This document shows, piece by piece, positions 38,146 to 46,226 of a stretch of DNA of 64,000 nt (the first letter of the stretch is position 1; every line of letters starts with the position of its first letter). Location of the stretch: NCBI RefSeq assembly GCF_030656345.1, contig NZ_JAUSNR010000015.1:186001-250000 (forward strand). Reading direction: 5' to 3'. The position numbers and the translations under genes are program-made. The notes below the pieces were generated by a model. It was not told the origin of the DNA. It was given only the letters and a program-made list of their open reading frames with translations, and did no database searches. Source of the stretch: Pseudotabrizicola sp. Its GTDB lineage: Bacteria; Pseudomonadota; Alphaproteobacteria; Rhodobacterales; Rhodobacteraceae.

Positions 38146-38853
38146 CGGATTGCGCACCATGACCCCGGCGGCATCGCGGCCGTTGGGGTAGACCAGCCCG
38201 GCCGAGATGATCAGCTTGGCCGCATCTTCCACCTTCATATCCAGATAGACCACATCCTTTTCCGGCACATACAACAGAAAGCCCGAGGTCGGGTTCGGCG
38301 TGGTTGGCAGAAAGATAGAGATCACATCCATATAGCCGCCCGCGTTCAGCTTGGCCTGCAATTCGCCCTTTGCGCGGGTCGAGACAAAGCCTATGGCCCA
38401 GATATGTTCCTTGGGGTATTGCACCAGACAGGCGCGTTCAAAGCTGGACTCGTTTTGCGAAAACACGGTTTCGGCAATCTGCTTCAACCCGTTGTACAAG
38501 GATCGCACCACCGGCATCCGGTCGACCAGACCTTCGGCCCAGATCAGGAACTTGCGCCCGATAAAGCCCTTGCCCAGCCAGCCGACAAACACCGTAAAGA
38601 TCAGAAAGACCACCACGCCAACGCCGCGCACCGGAATCGTCGCATCCGGCCCGAACCATTGGCGGACCAGAACGTCCGGCTTCCACGGTCCGGGGATCAG
38701 CGGCAAGATCCAGCCATCGATCCAGCCCACCACCGTCCAGATCAGATAGATGGTCAGCCCGATCGGCAGCACCACCACCAACCCGGTCAGGAAAGATGAG
38801 CGCAGGCCCGAAAACAGGCTTTTACGTTTGATGGGCGGCACTGGCTCTGACAT
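38134..38853 (-). CDS. DUF502 family membrane protein
   Basis: A 239-residue protein of the DUF502 family. Two membrane helices near the N-terminus (about 15-40, FLTGLVVVLPIGLTIYLIWTVVGWIDG, and about 70-92, GVGVVVFLIFTVFVGWLGKGFIG) precede a cytoplasmic domain. The family block VDRMPVVRSLYNGLKQIAETVFS and LPTTPNPTSGFLLYVPEKDV are present. The function is not established. The 3' ends of this gene and the patatin gene overlap by 12 nt. Confidence 0.87.
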   Translation of the reverse strand: MSEPVPPIKRKSLFSGLRSSFLTGLVVVLPIGLTIYLIWTVVGWIDGWILPLIPGPWKPDVLVRQWFGPDATIPVRGVGVVVFLIFTVFVGWLGKGFIGRKFLIWAEGLVDRMPVVRSLYNGLKQIAETVFSQNESSFERACLVQYPKEHIWAIGFVSTRAKGELQAKLNAGGYMDVISIFLPTTPNPTSGFLLYVPEKDVVYLDMKVEDAAKLIISAGLVYPNGRDAAGVMVRNPSAK

Positions 38854-38914
38854 GGTCCCTCACTGGTCGAGCCATAGTTAGGCAGGGCGTGGTTCATTCA
38901 CAATGGCACAAGCA

Positions 38915-38933
38915 TGGCCAAACCCTTTGGCCA
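38915..38933. repeat. Small perfect palindrome downstream of psuG
   Basis: TGGCCAAA-CCC-TTTGGCCA, an 8-3-8 inverted repeat between the psuG stop and the DUF502 start. No T-run marks it as a typical terminator. It may end psuG transcription. Confidence 0.4.
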
Positions 38934-38968
38934 CACGAATTTTATGCGACAAGGGGCCGTCAGGCCGG

Positions 38969-39880
38969 TCAGCCTGCCACCATTTCGCGCGCAATGGCCG
39001 CGGCCAGCCGGGCGTTGTTCAGAACCAGCGCGATATTGGCGGTCAGGGACCGGCCTTCGGTCATCTCATACATCCGGTCCAGCAGATAGGGCGTCACCGC
39101 CTTGGCGCTGATGCCCTCGGCCTGCGCCTGTTGCAGCGCAGCCTCGATCACCGGGGTGATCTCATGGCTGGCAATCTCGGCCTCAACCGGGATCGGGTTG
39201 GCCACCAGCTGCCCGCCGGGCAGGCCAAGCGCGGTGCGCATCCGCTGCGCCAAAGCTATGTCGCGCGCGCTGTCCATCCGCAGCGGCGCCGTGAGGCCGG
39301 ATGACCGCGACCAGAACGCCGGAAAGTTGTCCTGACCATAGGCGATCACCGGCACGCCATGCGTTTCCAGCACCTCCAGCGTTTTGGGCAGGTCCAGAAT
39401 CGCCTTGGCCCCCGCTGCCACCACAGTCACCGGGGTGGCGGCCAGTTCCAGCAGGTCGGCGCTGATGTCGAATGTCGTCTCTGCCCCGCGATGCACGCCG
39501 CCGATGCCCCCCGTGGCAAAGACATGGATGCCCGCCAGATGGGCGCAGATCATCGTCGCCGCCACCGTGGTGGCCCCCATGCCCCCTGTGGCAAGGCAGG
39601 CCGCGAGGTCAGCACGGGACAGTTTCGCCACATCCGTCGCCTGCCCCAGCCGGTCCAGCTCTGCCTCGGTCAGGCCGATGTGGATGCGCCCGTCCATGAT
39701 GGCGATCGTCGCGGGCACGGCGCCATGGGAGCGGATCTCATCCTCCACCGCGCGGGCGGTTTCCACGTTCTGCGGGAACGGCATGCCATGGGTGATGATG
39801 GTGGATTCCAGCGCCACGATGGCAGCACCATTGGCGCGCGCCTGTGCGACTTCGGGCGAGAATGTCAGGGGAAGGGTCAT
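38969..39880 (-). CDS. psuG: Pseudouridine-5'-phosphate glycosidase
   Basis: Splits pseudouridine 5'-phosphate into uracil and ribose 5-phosphate by breaking the C-C glycosidic bond. It has 303 residues, the family length. Family segments are ALESTIITHGMPFPQNVETAR, the metal/catalytic region GGMGATTVAATMICAHLAGIHVFATGGIGGVHRGAE, and VVAAGAKAILDLPKTLEVLETHGVPVIAYG with the catalytic lysine. The start overlaps the kinase stop by 4 nt (ATGA). Together they form the pseudouridine salvage pair. Confidence 0.94.
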   Translation of the reverse strand: MTLPLTFSPEVAQARANGAAIVALESTIITHGMPFPQNVETARAVEDEIRSHGAVPATIAIMDGRIHIGLTEAELDRLGQATDVAKLSRADLAACLATGGMGATTVAATMICAHLAGIHVFATGGIGGVHRGAETTFDISADLLELAATPVTVVAAGAKAILDLPKTLEVLETHGVPVIAYGQDNFPAFWSRSSGLTAPLRMDSARDIALAQRMRTALGLPGGQLVANPIPVEAEIASHEITPVIEAALQQAQAEGISAKAVTPYLLDRMYEMTEGRSLTANIALVLNNARLAAAIAREMVAG

Positions 39881-40764
39881 GATCCGATATCTCCAGAAAC
39901 GTAATCGGCAGCCGCCTGCAGCGCTGCCTCCAATGCGCTGGCACGAGTGGCCCCGCGCGCTTCGGCCACGATGTGGGCCGCCATGAATGTATCGCCAGCA
40001 CCCGTGACGCGGGTGACCAGCACCTGCGGCGGTGGCCCGGTGATCACACCCTGCCCCGCCGTGCCTTCCGCCGCATCGCGCCCACCATCGGTGACCAGCA
40101 CCCGGGCCGCCCCGCGCTCCAGCAGTGCCTGAGCCGCCTCTGCCGCCGACTCGAACCGCCCCTTGGCGATCAGCCCGGCCTCTTCCAGATTGACATACAG
40201 CGTCGCGCGCGGATGGCCCAGCAGCGGCATCAGCCGTTCCGCCTTGCCGGGGCTGGCCGGTGCCACCCGCAGATCGGCCTTTGCAAACAGGGCAGACTTC
40301 GCAATGTCGGAAATCAACGCCTCGGTCAGATTGCCATCCAGCGCGATCAGCCCTGCATAGGGCGATGCTTCCGACCCCAGCGTGCCATCGCCCAAGGCGC
40401 GCAAGATCTTGTCGCCCGCCATTTCCAGAGAGTGCGCATCGGCAATCGCGGCAATCAGGCCGTTCGCGCCCTCAATCGCCATATAGCGGTCGGTCGGCAG
40501 ATCGTCTGATCGGTACACATGGCCACAATCCAGCCCCATCCGCAGACAGGCCGCGATCAGCTCATCGCCTTCGGCGTCGCGGCCCACCGCGGTCAGCAGC
40601 GCGGGCCGCAGGCCAAAGCGCGTCAGCGTCATCGCAATGTTCAGCGCCACACCCCCGGGCAGCCGCGTGATCCGCCCCGGCACATCCGACCCCAGCCGCA
40701 ACGAGGCTGGCGCGCGGCCGATGATGTCCCACAGGACAGACCCAATGCACAGAATATCGCTCAT
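39877..40764 (-). CDS. psuK: PfkB-family sugar kinase, probable pseudouridine kinase
   Basis: A 295-residue carbohydrate kinase of the PfkB/ribokinase family. It shows the N-terminal GSVLWDIIGRAPASLRLGSDVPGRITRLPGGVALNIAMTLTRFG and the C-terminal anion-hole signature VTRVTGAGDTFMAAHIVAEA. By itself the family does not fix the substrate. The translational coupling with psuG makes pseudouridine phosphorylation the likely reaction. No nucleoside transporter is adjacent, so pseudouridine may come from RNA turnover. Confidence 0.85.
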   Translation of the reverse strand: MSDILCIGSVLWDIIGRAPASLRLGSDVPGRITRLPGGVALNIAMTLTRFGLRPALLTAVGRDAEGDELIAACLRMGLDCGHVYRSDDLPTDRYMAIEGANGLIAAIADAHSLEMAGDKILRALGDGTLGSEASPYAGLIALDGNLTEALISDIAKSALFAKADLRVAPASPGKAERLMPLLGHPRATLYVNLEEAGLIAKGRFESAAEAAQALLERGAARVLVTDGGRDAAEGTAGQGVITGPPPQVLVTRVTGAGDTFMAAHIVAEARGATRASALEAALQAAADYVSGDIGS

Positions 40765-40800
40765 CAGAACCCGCCTTTCGCGGGCCTTGATGCAGCGCTG

Positions 40801-41574
40801 TTACAGCGCCGTCCAGCCCCCATCGACCGAAATTGTGGTGCCGGTGATCTGCGCCGCCGCGTCGGACGCCAGAAACACCGCCGTGCCGCCGATCTGTTCC
40901 ACGGTCGCGAATTCGCGGCTGGGCTGGCGTTCCAGCATCACCTGTTCGATCACCGTCTCGCGGTCCATGTTGTGCTTTTTCATCTGATCGGGGATCTGCG
41001 CCTCGACCAGCGGGGTCAGCACATAGCCGGGGCAGATCGCATTGGCCGTAATCCCCTGCCCCGCACATTCCAGCGCCGTCACCTTGGTGAACCCGACCTG
41101 CCCATGCTTGGCCGCAACGTAAGCGCCCTTGTACGGGCTGGCCGTCAGGCCGTGGGCCGAGGCCACGTTGATCACCCGGCCCCAACCGGCCTTGCGCATC
41201 AGCGGCAAAGCGGCGGCGGTGGTGTGGAAGGTGGAATTCAGGTTGATGGCAATGATCCGGTCCCAGGTCTCAACCGGGAAATCCTCGATCCCGCAGACAT
41301 GCTGGATGCCCGCATTGTTCACCAGAATATCGCAGGCCCCGGCCTTTTCGATCAGCGCGCGGCAGTCATCGCCCTTGGACATGTCGGCCTGAATGTAGCG
41401 CACCGTGACGCCATGCTTTTGCGCCAGCTCTTTGGCCAAGTCATGATCCTCATCCTTGTCGGTAAAGCTGTTGAGCACGATATCGGCCCCGGCGCGTGCC
41501 AGCTCTTCCGCGATGCCCAGACCGATGCCCGAGGTGGATCCGGTGATGACGGCGGTCTTGCCCTTCAGGCTCAT
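40801..41574 (-). CDS. bdhA: 3-hydroxybutyrate dehydrogenase (SDR)
   Basis: A NAD-dependent short-chain dehydrogenase interconverting 3-hydroxybutyrate and acetoacetate, used in polyhydroxybutyrate turnover. It has 257 residues. The cofactor motif TGSTSGIGLGIAEELARAGAD is followed by NNAG, the catalytic YVAAK and the HBDH-type segments GIQHVCGIEDFPVETWDRIIAINLNSTF and NAICPGYVLTPLVEAQIPDQ. It ends ITGTTISVDGGWTAL. AGGGGAA precedes the ATG. A terminator-bearing structure lies 79 nt upstream on the same strand and could be its leader attenuator or a separate sRNA. Confidence 0.93.
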   Translation of the reverse strand: MSLKGKTAVITGSTSGIGLGIAEELARAGADIVLNSFTDKDEDHDLAKELAQKHGVTVRYIQADMSKGDDCRALIEKAGACDILVNNAGIQHVCGIEDFPVETWDRIIAINLNSTFHTTAAALPLMRKAGWGRVINVASAHGLTASPYKGAYVAAKHGQVGFTKVTALECAGQGITANAICPGYVLTPLVEAQIPDQMKKHNMDRETVIEQVMLERQPSREFATVEQIGGTAVFLASDAAAQITGTTISVDGGWTAL

Positions 41575-41649
41575 GGCGTTCCCCTCATTTTGCTGTTGCG
41601 GCAGCTTACATGCTGCAAACGCGAATGACAGGGGGGCGTTCCTGCAATG

Positions 41650-41728
41650 CCCAAAAAAAACGCCGGCACGAAGCCGGCGTTAAGTTATTGAGGCAGGTTT
41701 CATACAGGCAAGAAACCTATCGAGCAGT
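41650..41728 (-). ncRNA. Candidate small RNA or bdhA leader attenuator
   Basis: Read on the minus strand, a promoter-like pair (TTGGCC at 41763-41758, 17 nt, TATATA at 41740-41735) predicts a start near 41728. The transcript would contain a 7-bp hairpin, AGGTTTC/GAAACCT (arms 41712-41718 and 41695-41701, 10-nt loop). It would end at a 9-bp terminator stem, AACGCCGGC/GCCGGCGTT (41673-41681 and 41659-41667), followed by eight T. The length is about 78 nt. No coding gene on this strand lies upstream to need this terminator. Readthrough would enter bdhA, so attenuation is the alternative. Confidence 0.45.
41653..41681 (-). terminator. Strong intrinsic terminator upstream of bdhA
   Basis: A perfect 9-bp stem with a 5-nt loop and a run of eight T on the minus strand, 79 nt before the bdhA start. 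Confidence 0.8.
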
Positions 41729-41841
41729 ACAGTCTATATACGCCGCTTGTTGCCGATGGCCAAGTTAAAAGTTTGAAAAGGCTCACAACCCGGCCTAGCG
41801 TGCGGCCAAGGAAACCAAGGCATCAGGGGATTGTCACCGGA

Positions 41842-43668
41842 ATGGGACGAGATTTTTTCCACATCAGACAGGGATTTGTGGTGGCAGTCCTGCTCGCTTT
41901 CACGGCGGCTCCCGCGCTTTCACAGGGAAGTGATTCTCCGGCCCATGGCATAGCTATGTATGGCGACCCTGCCCTCCCCCCGGATTTTGTGTCGCTGCCC
42001 CATGTGAACCCCGACGCGCCCAAGGGCGGGCGCATCGTGATGGGAGAGTCGGGCAGCTTTGACTCGATGAACCCGTTCATCCTGCGCGGCCGTGCGCCCG
42101 CTGCGGTGTCCAGCCTCACGGTCGAGACGCTGATGGGCCGGTCCTATGACGAACCCTTCACGCTTTACGGCTTGCTGGCCGAATCGATCACCACCGATGC
42201 CGCCCGGACCTACGCAGAATTTACCCTGCGTGAGGCCGCCCGATTCTCTGACGGCGCGCCGGTCACGGTCGAAGACGTGCGCTGGTCGTTTGAAACACTG
42301 GGCACCCTCGGCAACCCGCGCTATCACACCGCCTGGAACAAGATCGACCGGGCCGAGATCACCGGCCCGCGGTCCATCCGCTTTACCTTCAACACCGAAG
42401 ACCGCGAACTGCCCCTGATCCTCGGCCTGCGCCCGATTCTGCAAAAGGCGCAGTGGGAGGGCAAGGCGTTCGACGCCTCGACGCTGGAAGCGCCGATCGG
42501 ATCGGGCCCCTATGTGGTCGACAGGTTTGAAACCGGCCGCTACGTCAGCTTCCGGCGCAACCCCGACTGGTGGGGCAAGGATCTGCCCTTCAACCGGGGC
42601 CAGCACAATTTCGACGAGGTGCGCACCGATTATTTCGGCGATGGCGGCGTGGTGTTCGAGGCGTTCAAGGGCGGGCTGATCACCACATGGCGCGAAACCA
42701 GCCCGGCAAAATGGGCCAGCAGCTATGGCTGGCCCGAGGTCACCAATGGCACCATCGTGAAATCCGAAATCCCGCACCAGCGCCCGTCGGGCATCGAAGG
42801 CTTTGTGATGAACACCCGGCGCGCGCTGTTTGCCGACTGGCGGGTGCGTGAGGCGATGATTCTGGCCTTCAATTTCGAACTGGCAAACCAGACCATCAAC
42901 GGCGGGGCCTATCCGCGCATTCCGTCCTATTTCGGCAACTCGCCGCTGGGCTTCACCCCCGGCACCCCGGCGACAGGTCGCGTGCTGGAGCTGCTGGAGC
43001 CGTTCCGCGACAGCCTGCTGCCCGGTGCGCTCGATGGCTATACGGTGCCGACCGGCGATGGCAGCGTCGCCAACCGCCGCAACATCCGCGCCGCCACCGC
43101 CCTGCTGGCGCAAGCCGGGTACACGGTTGAGGCAGGCCAGTTGAAAGACCCCGCCGGCACGCCTGTCAGCTTCGAGATCCTGCTGGTCAACGGAGCCAGT
43201 GACATGATTTCCGCCGCCGATATCTATGTCGAAAGCCTGAAGCGCCTTGGCATCACGGCCCGCGTGACCACGGTCGACAACGCGCAATATATCGAACGCA
43301 CCAACACCTATGCCTTTGACATGACCCATTACATCCGCAGCCTGTCGCTTTCCCCCGGAAATGAACAGACGCTGTACTGGGGGGCGGCAGGCGTGACCCA
43401 ACCGGGCACCCGCAACTGGATGGGCATGGATTCTCCGGCGGCGGAAGCGATGATCGACACCATGCTGAACGCCCCCGACCCGGAAACCTTTGCAGCCGCG
43501 ACACAGGCGCTGGACCGTGTGCTGACCACGGGTAGATATGTGATCCCGATGTGGTATTCTGACGTCTCGCGACTGGCGCACCGCAAAGAGCTGAAGTTCC
43601 CGGCGCGCCCGCCGCTGTATGGCGACTGGATCGGCTTTCAGCCAGAGGTCTGGTGGTATGAGCAGTAA
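41842..43668 (+). CDS. Extracellular solute-binding protein family 5 (YejA-like)
   Basis: A 608-residue periplasmic binding protein of the peptide/microcin C type (YejA group). The signal peptide (RQGFVVAVLLAFTAAPALSQ) ends near residue 29. The family core shows HGIAMYGDPALPPDFVSLPHVNPDAPKGGRIVMGESGSFDSMNPFI, FTLREAARFSDGAPVTVEDVRWSFETL and IGSGPYVVDRFETGRYVSFRRNPDWWG. The ATG at 41842 follows AGGGGAT and gives a proper signal peptide; a longer frame does not. No YejB/E/F permease genes are adjacent, so it must pair with a transporter elsewhere. Confidence 0.9.
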   Translation: MGRDFFHIRQGFVVAVLLAFTAAPALSQGSDSPAHGIAMYGDPALPPDFVSLPHVNPDAPKGGRIVMGESGSFDSMNPFILRGRAPAAVSSLTVETLMGRSYDEPFTLYGLLAESITTDAARTYAEFTLREAARFSDGAPVTVEDVRWSFETLGTLGNPRYHTAWNKIDRAEITGPRSIRFTFNTEDRELPLILGLRPILQKAQWEGKAFDASTLEAPIGSGPYVVDRFETGRYVSFRRNPDWWGKDLPFNRGQHNFDEVRTDYFGDGGVVFEAFKGGLITTWRETSPAKWASSYGWPEVTNGTIVKSEIPHQRPSGIEGFVMNTRRALFADWRVREAMILAFNFELANQTINGGAYPRIPSYFGNSPLGFTPGTPATGRVLELLEPFRDSLLPGALDGYTVPTGDGSVANRRNIRAATALLAQAGYTVEAGQLKDPAGTPVSFEILLVNGASDMISAADIYVESLKRLGITARVTTVDNAQYIERTNTYAFDMTHYIRSLSLSPGNEQTLYWGAAGVTQPGTRNWMGMDSPAAEAMIDTMLNAPDPETFAAATQALDRVLTTGRYVIPMWYSDVSRLAHRKELKFPARPPLYGDWIGFQPEVWWYEQ

Positions 43669-43688
43669 ACCAAGAAACGGGCAGACAG

Positions 43689-43814
43689 ATGTGTAAACTT
43701 TGCTTGATGGCGGCGGCGGCCGCCCTGACACTCCTCACAGGCTGCGGCACGGTCGAAGGCATCGGCCGCGACATTTCCGGCGGGGCCAACCGGGTGTCGA
43801 ACTGGATCAACTGA
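43689..43814 (+). CDS. Entericidin A/B family small lipoprotein
   Basis: A 41-residue reading frame, too short for usual ORF lists, starting 20 nt after the YejA-like gene. It reads MCKLCLMAAAAALTLLTGCG and then TVEGIGRDISGGANRVSNWIN. The lipobox LLTGC places the lipidated Cys at residue 19. The mature part has the entericidin pattern G-T-V-x-G-x-G-x-D-I-x-x-G. Entericidins are small membrane lipoproteins of E. coli stationary phase. The role in this group is unclear. Confidence 0.8.
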   Translation: MCKLCLMAAAAALTLLTGCGTVEGIGRDISGGANRVSNWIN

Positions 43815-43859
43815 TCCGCCGGATCTGACGCGGCGCGCGGATTGCGGTGGCGTGAAGAT

Positions 43860-43912
43860 GAGTATTTAGGAAAGGTGCAAGCCAGCCGGGTCTGCACCTT
43901 TCTGAAATACTC
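43860..43912. repeat. Second GAGTATTT...AAATACTC palindrome
   Basis: A 20-bp inverted repeat with two mismatches: the left arm at 43860-43879 starts GAGTATTTAGG and the right arm at 43893-43912 ends TGAAATACTC. The loop is 13 nt. The outer 8 bp match the palindrome at 621-682, while the inner arm differs. It probably terminates the entericidin transcript. Confidence 0.7.
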
Positions 43913-44009
43913 CCGCCGGAGGCAGGCGCCGCGTCGTCATGCGCGCCTGCGCAAGCCGGGCACCTGGTTTCAGATTGCACCGGCGCGCGCGGCGCATTAG
44001 GCACAGACC

Positions 44010-45527
44010 ATGCTGTCACTTCTGGATACCGGCCCTGCCCCGACCGTGCCTTCGCCCTTCAACATGGCGCAGCATGTGCTTGCGCAGGCGGCGGCGCGCA
44101 CGCCCGACAAGCTGGCGCTGCGCATCCTTACGCCCACGGGGGCTGAGGACTGGAGCTATGCCCGCCTGCTGGGTGCCGTGCTGGGCTGTGCCAGCGGGCT
44201 GCTGGCACGGGGGCTGCAGCCCGGCGACCGCATTCTGATGCGGCTGACCAGTCAGGTGGAATTTCCCATCCTGTTTCTGGGCGCATTGGCCGCAGGCATG
44301 GTGCCGGTGGCCACCTCTGCGCAACTGACCCGCGCCGAGATCACCCCGATGGCCGCGCGCATTGCGCCGCGTCTGATTGTCGCCAGCGACGGTGTTGCCC
44401 TACCTGACGGGCAGGACTGCCCGGTGATCAGTGATGCGGATGTCCGCATGATGGAAATCTTGCCGCCTGCAGCCTTCCACATGGGCGACGCAGAGCGGCC
44501 CGGTTACATCATCTTCACCTCCGGCACTTCCGGAAGCCCGATGGCGGTGGTGCATGCGCACCGCGCCATCATCGCGCGCAGCCTGATGCATGCCGGGTGG
44601 GAGGGGCTGACCGAAGGCGACGTGCTGCTGCACGCAGGTGCGTTCAACTGGACCTATACGCTGGGCACCGGGCTGATGGACCCGTGGACCGTGGGGGCGA
44701 CCGCGCTGATCCCCGGCGCGGGCACAGGTGCCGCCGATCTGCCCGATCTGTTGCATGGCTACCGCGCCACGATCTTTGCCGCCGCCCCCGGCGTCTACCG
44801 CCAGATGCTGCGTGCGCCGTTGCGCCCCCTGCCGCATCTGCGCCACGGCTTGTCTGCCGGCGAAAAGCTGAGCGCAGAGACGCGAAGGGCCTGGACCCGC
44901 GCCACCGGCACCCCGGTGTGTGAGGCGCTGGGCATGTCGGAAATCTCGACCTTCATCTCGGAATCGCCGACGTGCCCTGCCCCTGACGGGGCCACCGGCT
45001 TTGCCCAGCCCGGGCGGCGGATTGCGGCGCTTGGTCCCGATCTGGCCCCGGTGCCGCGCGGGCTGCCCGGGCAGCTGGCAATCGACCGCCGCGATCCGGG
45101 GCTGATGCTGGGCTATCTGGATGCGCCCGAGGCCACCGCCGCGCGGCTGACGGGCGACTGGTTCCTGACCGGCGATCAGGTTCTGATCGATGCGGCCGGT
45201 GCCGTCACCTATCTGGGCCGCGACGATGACCAGATCAACGCCGGCGGCTACCGTGTCAGCCCGGTCGAGGTCGAGGCGGCAATGGCCCGCTTTCCCGGTC
45301 TGGCAGAGGCGGCGGTGACCGAGGTCGAGGTCAAGCCCGGCGTCAGCGTGATCGCCTGTTTCTACACTGCCGCCACGCCGCTTGATGACACAGCGCTCGC
45401 CGCCCATGCCGAAGCCCATCTGGCGCGCTATAAACAGCCGCGTCTGTTCCGCCACTTGCCCGCCCTGCCGCGCGGCGCCAATGCCAAACTCAACCGCCGC
45501 GCGCTGCGGGACCTGGGGGTTTCATGA
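44010..45527 (+). CDS. AMP-binding acyl-CoA synthetase
   Basis: A 505-residue ANL-superfamily adenylating enzyme, closest in style to benzoate/2-aminobenzoate-CoA ligases. The P-loop IIFTSGTSGSPMAVVHAHRA lies around residue 165. ALGMSEISTFI carries the A5 motif, WFLTGDQ and YLGRDDDQINAGGYRVSPVEVE the A7-A8 hinge, and the catalytic Lys lies in RGANAKLNRRAL near the C-terminus. The last P-loop position is Met instead of the common Lys (SGTSGSPMAV), which may affect pyrophosphate handling. It is coupled by a 4-nt overlap to the FrnE-type gene. The acid substrate is unknown. Confidence 0.87.
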   Translation: MLSLLDTGPAPTVPSPFNMAQHVLAQAAARTPDKLALRILTPTGAEDWSYARLLGAVLGCASGLLARGLQPGDRILMRLTSQVEFPILFLGALAAGMVPVATSAQLTRAEITPMAARIAPRLIVASDGVALPDGQDCPVISDADVRMMEILPPAAFHMGDAERPGYIIFTSGTSGSPMAVVHAHRAIIARSLMHAGWEGLTEGDVLLHAGAFNWTYTLGTGLMDPWTVGATALIPGAGTGAADLPDLLHGYRATIFAAAPGVYRQMLRAPLRPLPHLRHGLSAGEKLSAETRRAWTRATGTPVCEALGMSEISTFISESPTCPAPDGATGFAQPGRRIAALGPDLAPVPRGLPGQLAIDRRDPGLMLGYLDAPEATAARLTGDWFLTGDQVLIDAAGAVTYLGRDDDQINAGGYRVSPVEVEAAMARFPGLAEAAVTEVEVKPGVSVIACFYTAATPLDDTALAAHAEAHLARYKQPRLFRHLPALPRGANAKLNRRALRDLGVS

Positions 45528-46171
45528 TCAAGCTTGATGTCTTTTCCGACCCGGTCTGCCCGTGGTGCTATATCGGCAAGGCCAATCTGGACCGCGCGCT
45601 CGAATCCGCGCCCGACCATCCGTTCGACATCGAATGGCATCCGTTCCAGCTGAACCCCGGCATGCCCGTCGAAGGGGTTGACCGGGCCGAGTATCTGGAG
45701 GCGAAATTCGGCGGCAAGGCCAAGGCGGTGGAAATCTACGCCCGTGTTGAGCAGGCCGCCCGCGATGCGGGGCTGACAATCGACTTTTCCACCATTTCCA
45801 GAATGCCCAACACCCTGAACGCCCATCGCCTGATCCATTGGGCGGGGCTGGAGGGGCGTCAGACCGCCATCGTATCGGCGCTGTTCCGCGCCTATTGGCG
45901 CGAGGGGCGCGACATCGGCGATGCCGCCACCCTGACCGACATTGCGGCAGGCTCCGGAATGGACCGTGCCCTGACCGAACGCCTGCTCGCCACCGATGAA
46001 GATGCCGAGGCTTTGCGCGCCCGCGACATTCACGCACGGCAGCGCGGTGTCACCGGGGTTCCCTGCTTTATCATCAGCAATCAATACGTGGTGTCTGGCG
46101 CGCAACCGCCGCAGGTCTGGGCCGATGTGCTGGCCGAGTTGCGCGCACGCGCACAGGCCACCGGCAGCTAG
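45524..46171 (+). CDS. DsbA-family oxidoreductase, FrnE type
   Basis: A 215-residue cytoplasmic thioredoxin-fold protein of the FrnE/2-hydroxychromene-2-carboxylate isomerase group. The redox motif is Cys12-Pro-Trp-Cys15 in FSDPVCPWCYIGK. The helical insert and the C-terminal RDIHARQRGVTGVPCFIISNQYVVSGAQPP, with the cis-Pro loop (GVTGVPCF), are typical. There is no signal peptide. Its start overlaps the acyl-CoA ligase stop. FrnE proteins occur with polyketide and aromatic pathways and as stress thiol oxidoreductases; which applies here is open. Confidence 0.9.
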   Translation: MIKLDVFSDPVCPWCYIGKANLDRALESAPDHPFDIEWHPFQLNPGMPVEGVDRAEYLEAKFGGKAKAVEIYARVEQAARDAGLTIDFSTISRMPNTLNAHRLIHWAGLEGRQTAIVSALFRAYWREGRDIGDAATLTDIAAGSGMDRALTERLLATDEDAEALRARDIHARQRGVTGVPCFIISNQYVVSGAQPPQVWADVLAELRARAQATGS

Positions 46172-46226
46172 GGCCATGGTCCTGCCCGCGCCCGCATGCT
46201 AGCGAAGCGCGGAAAGGAGACTGCTG

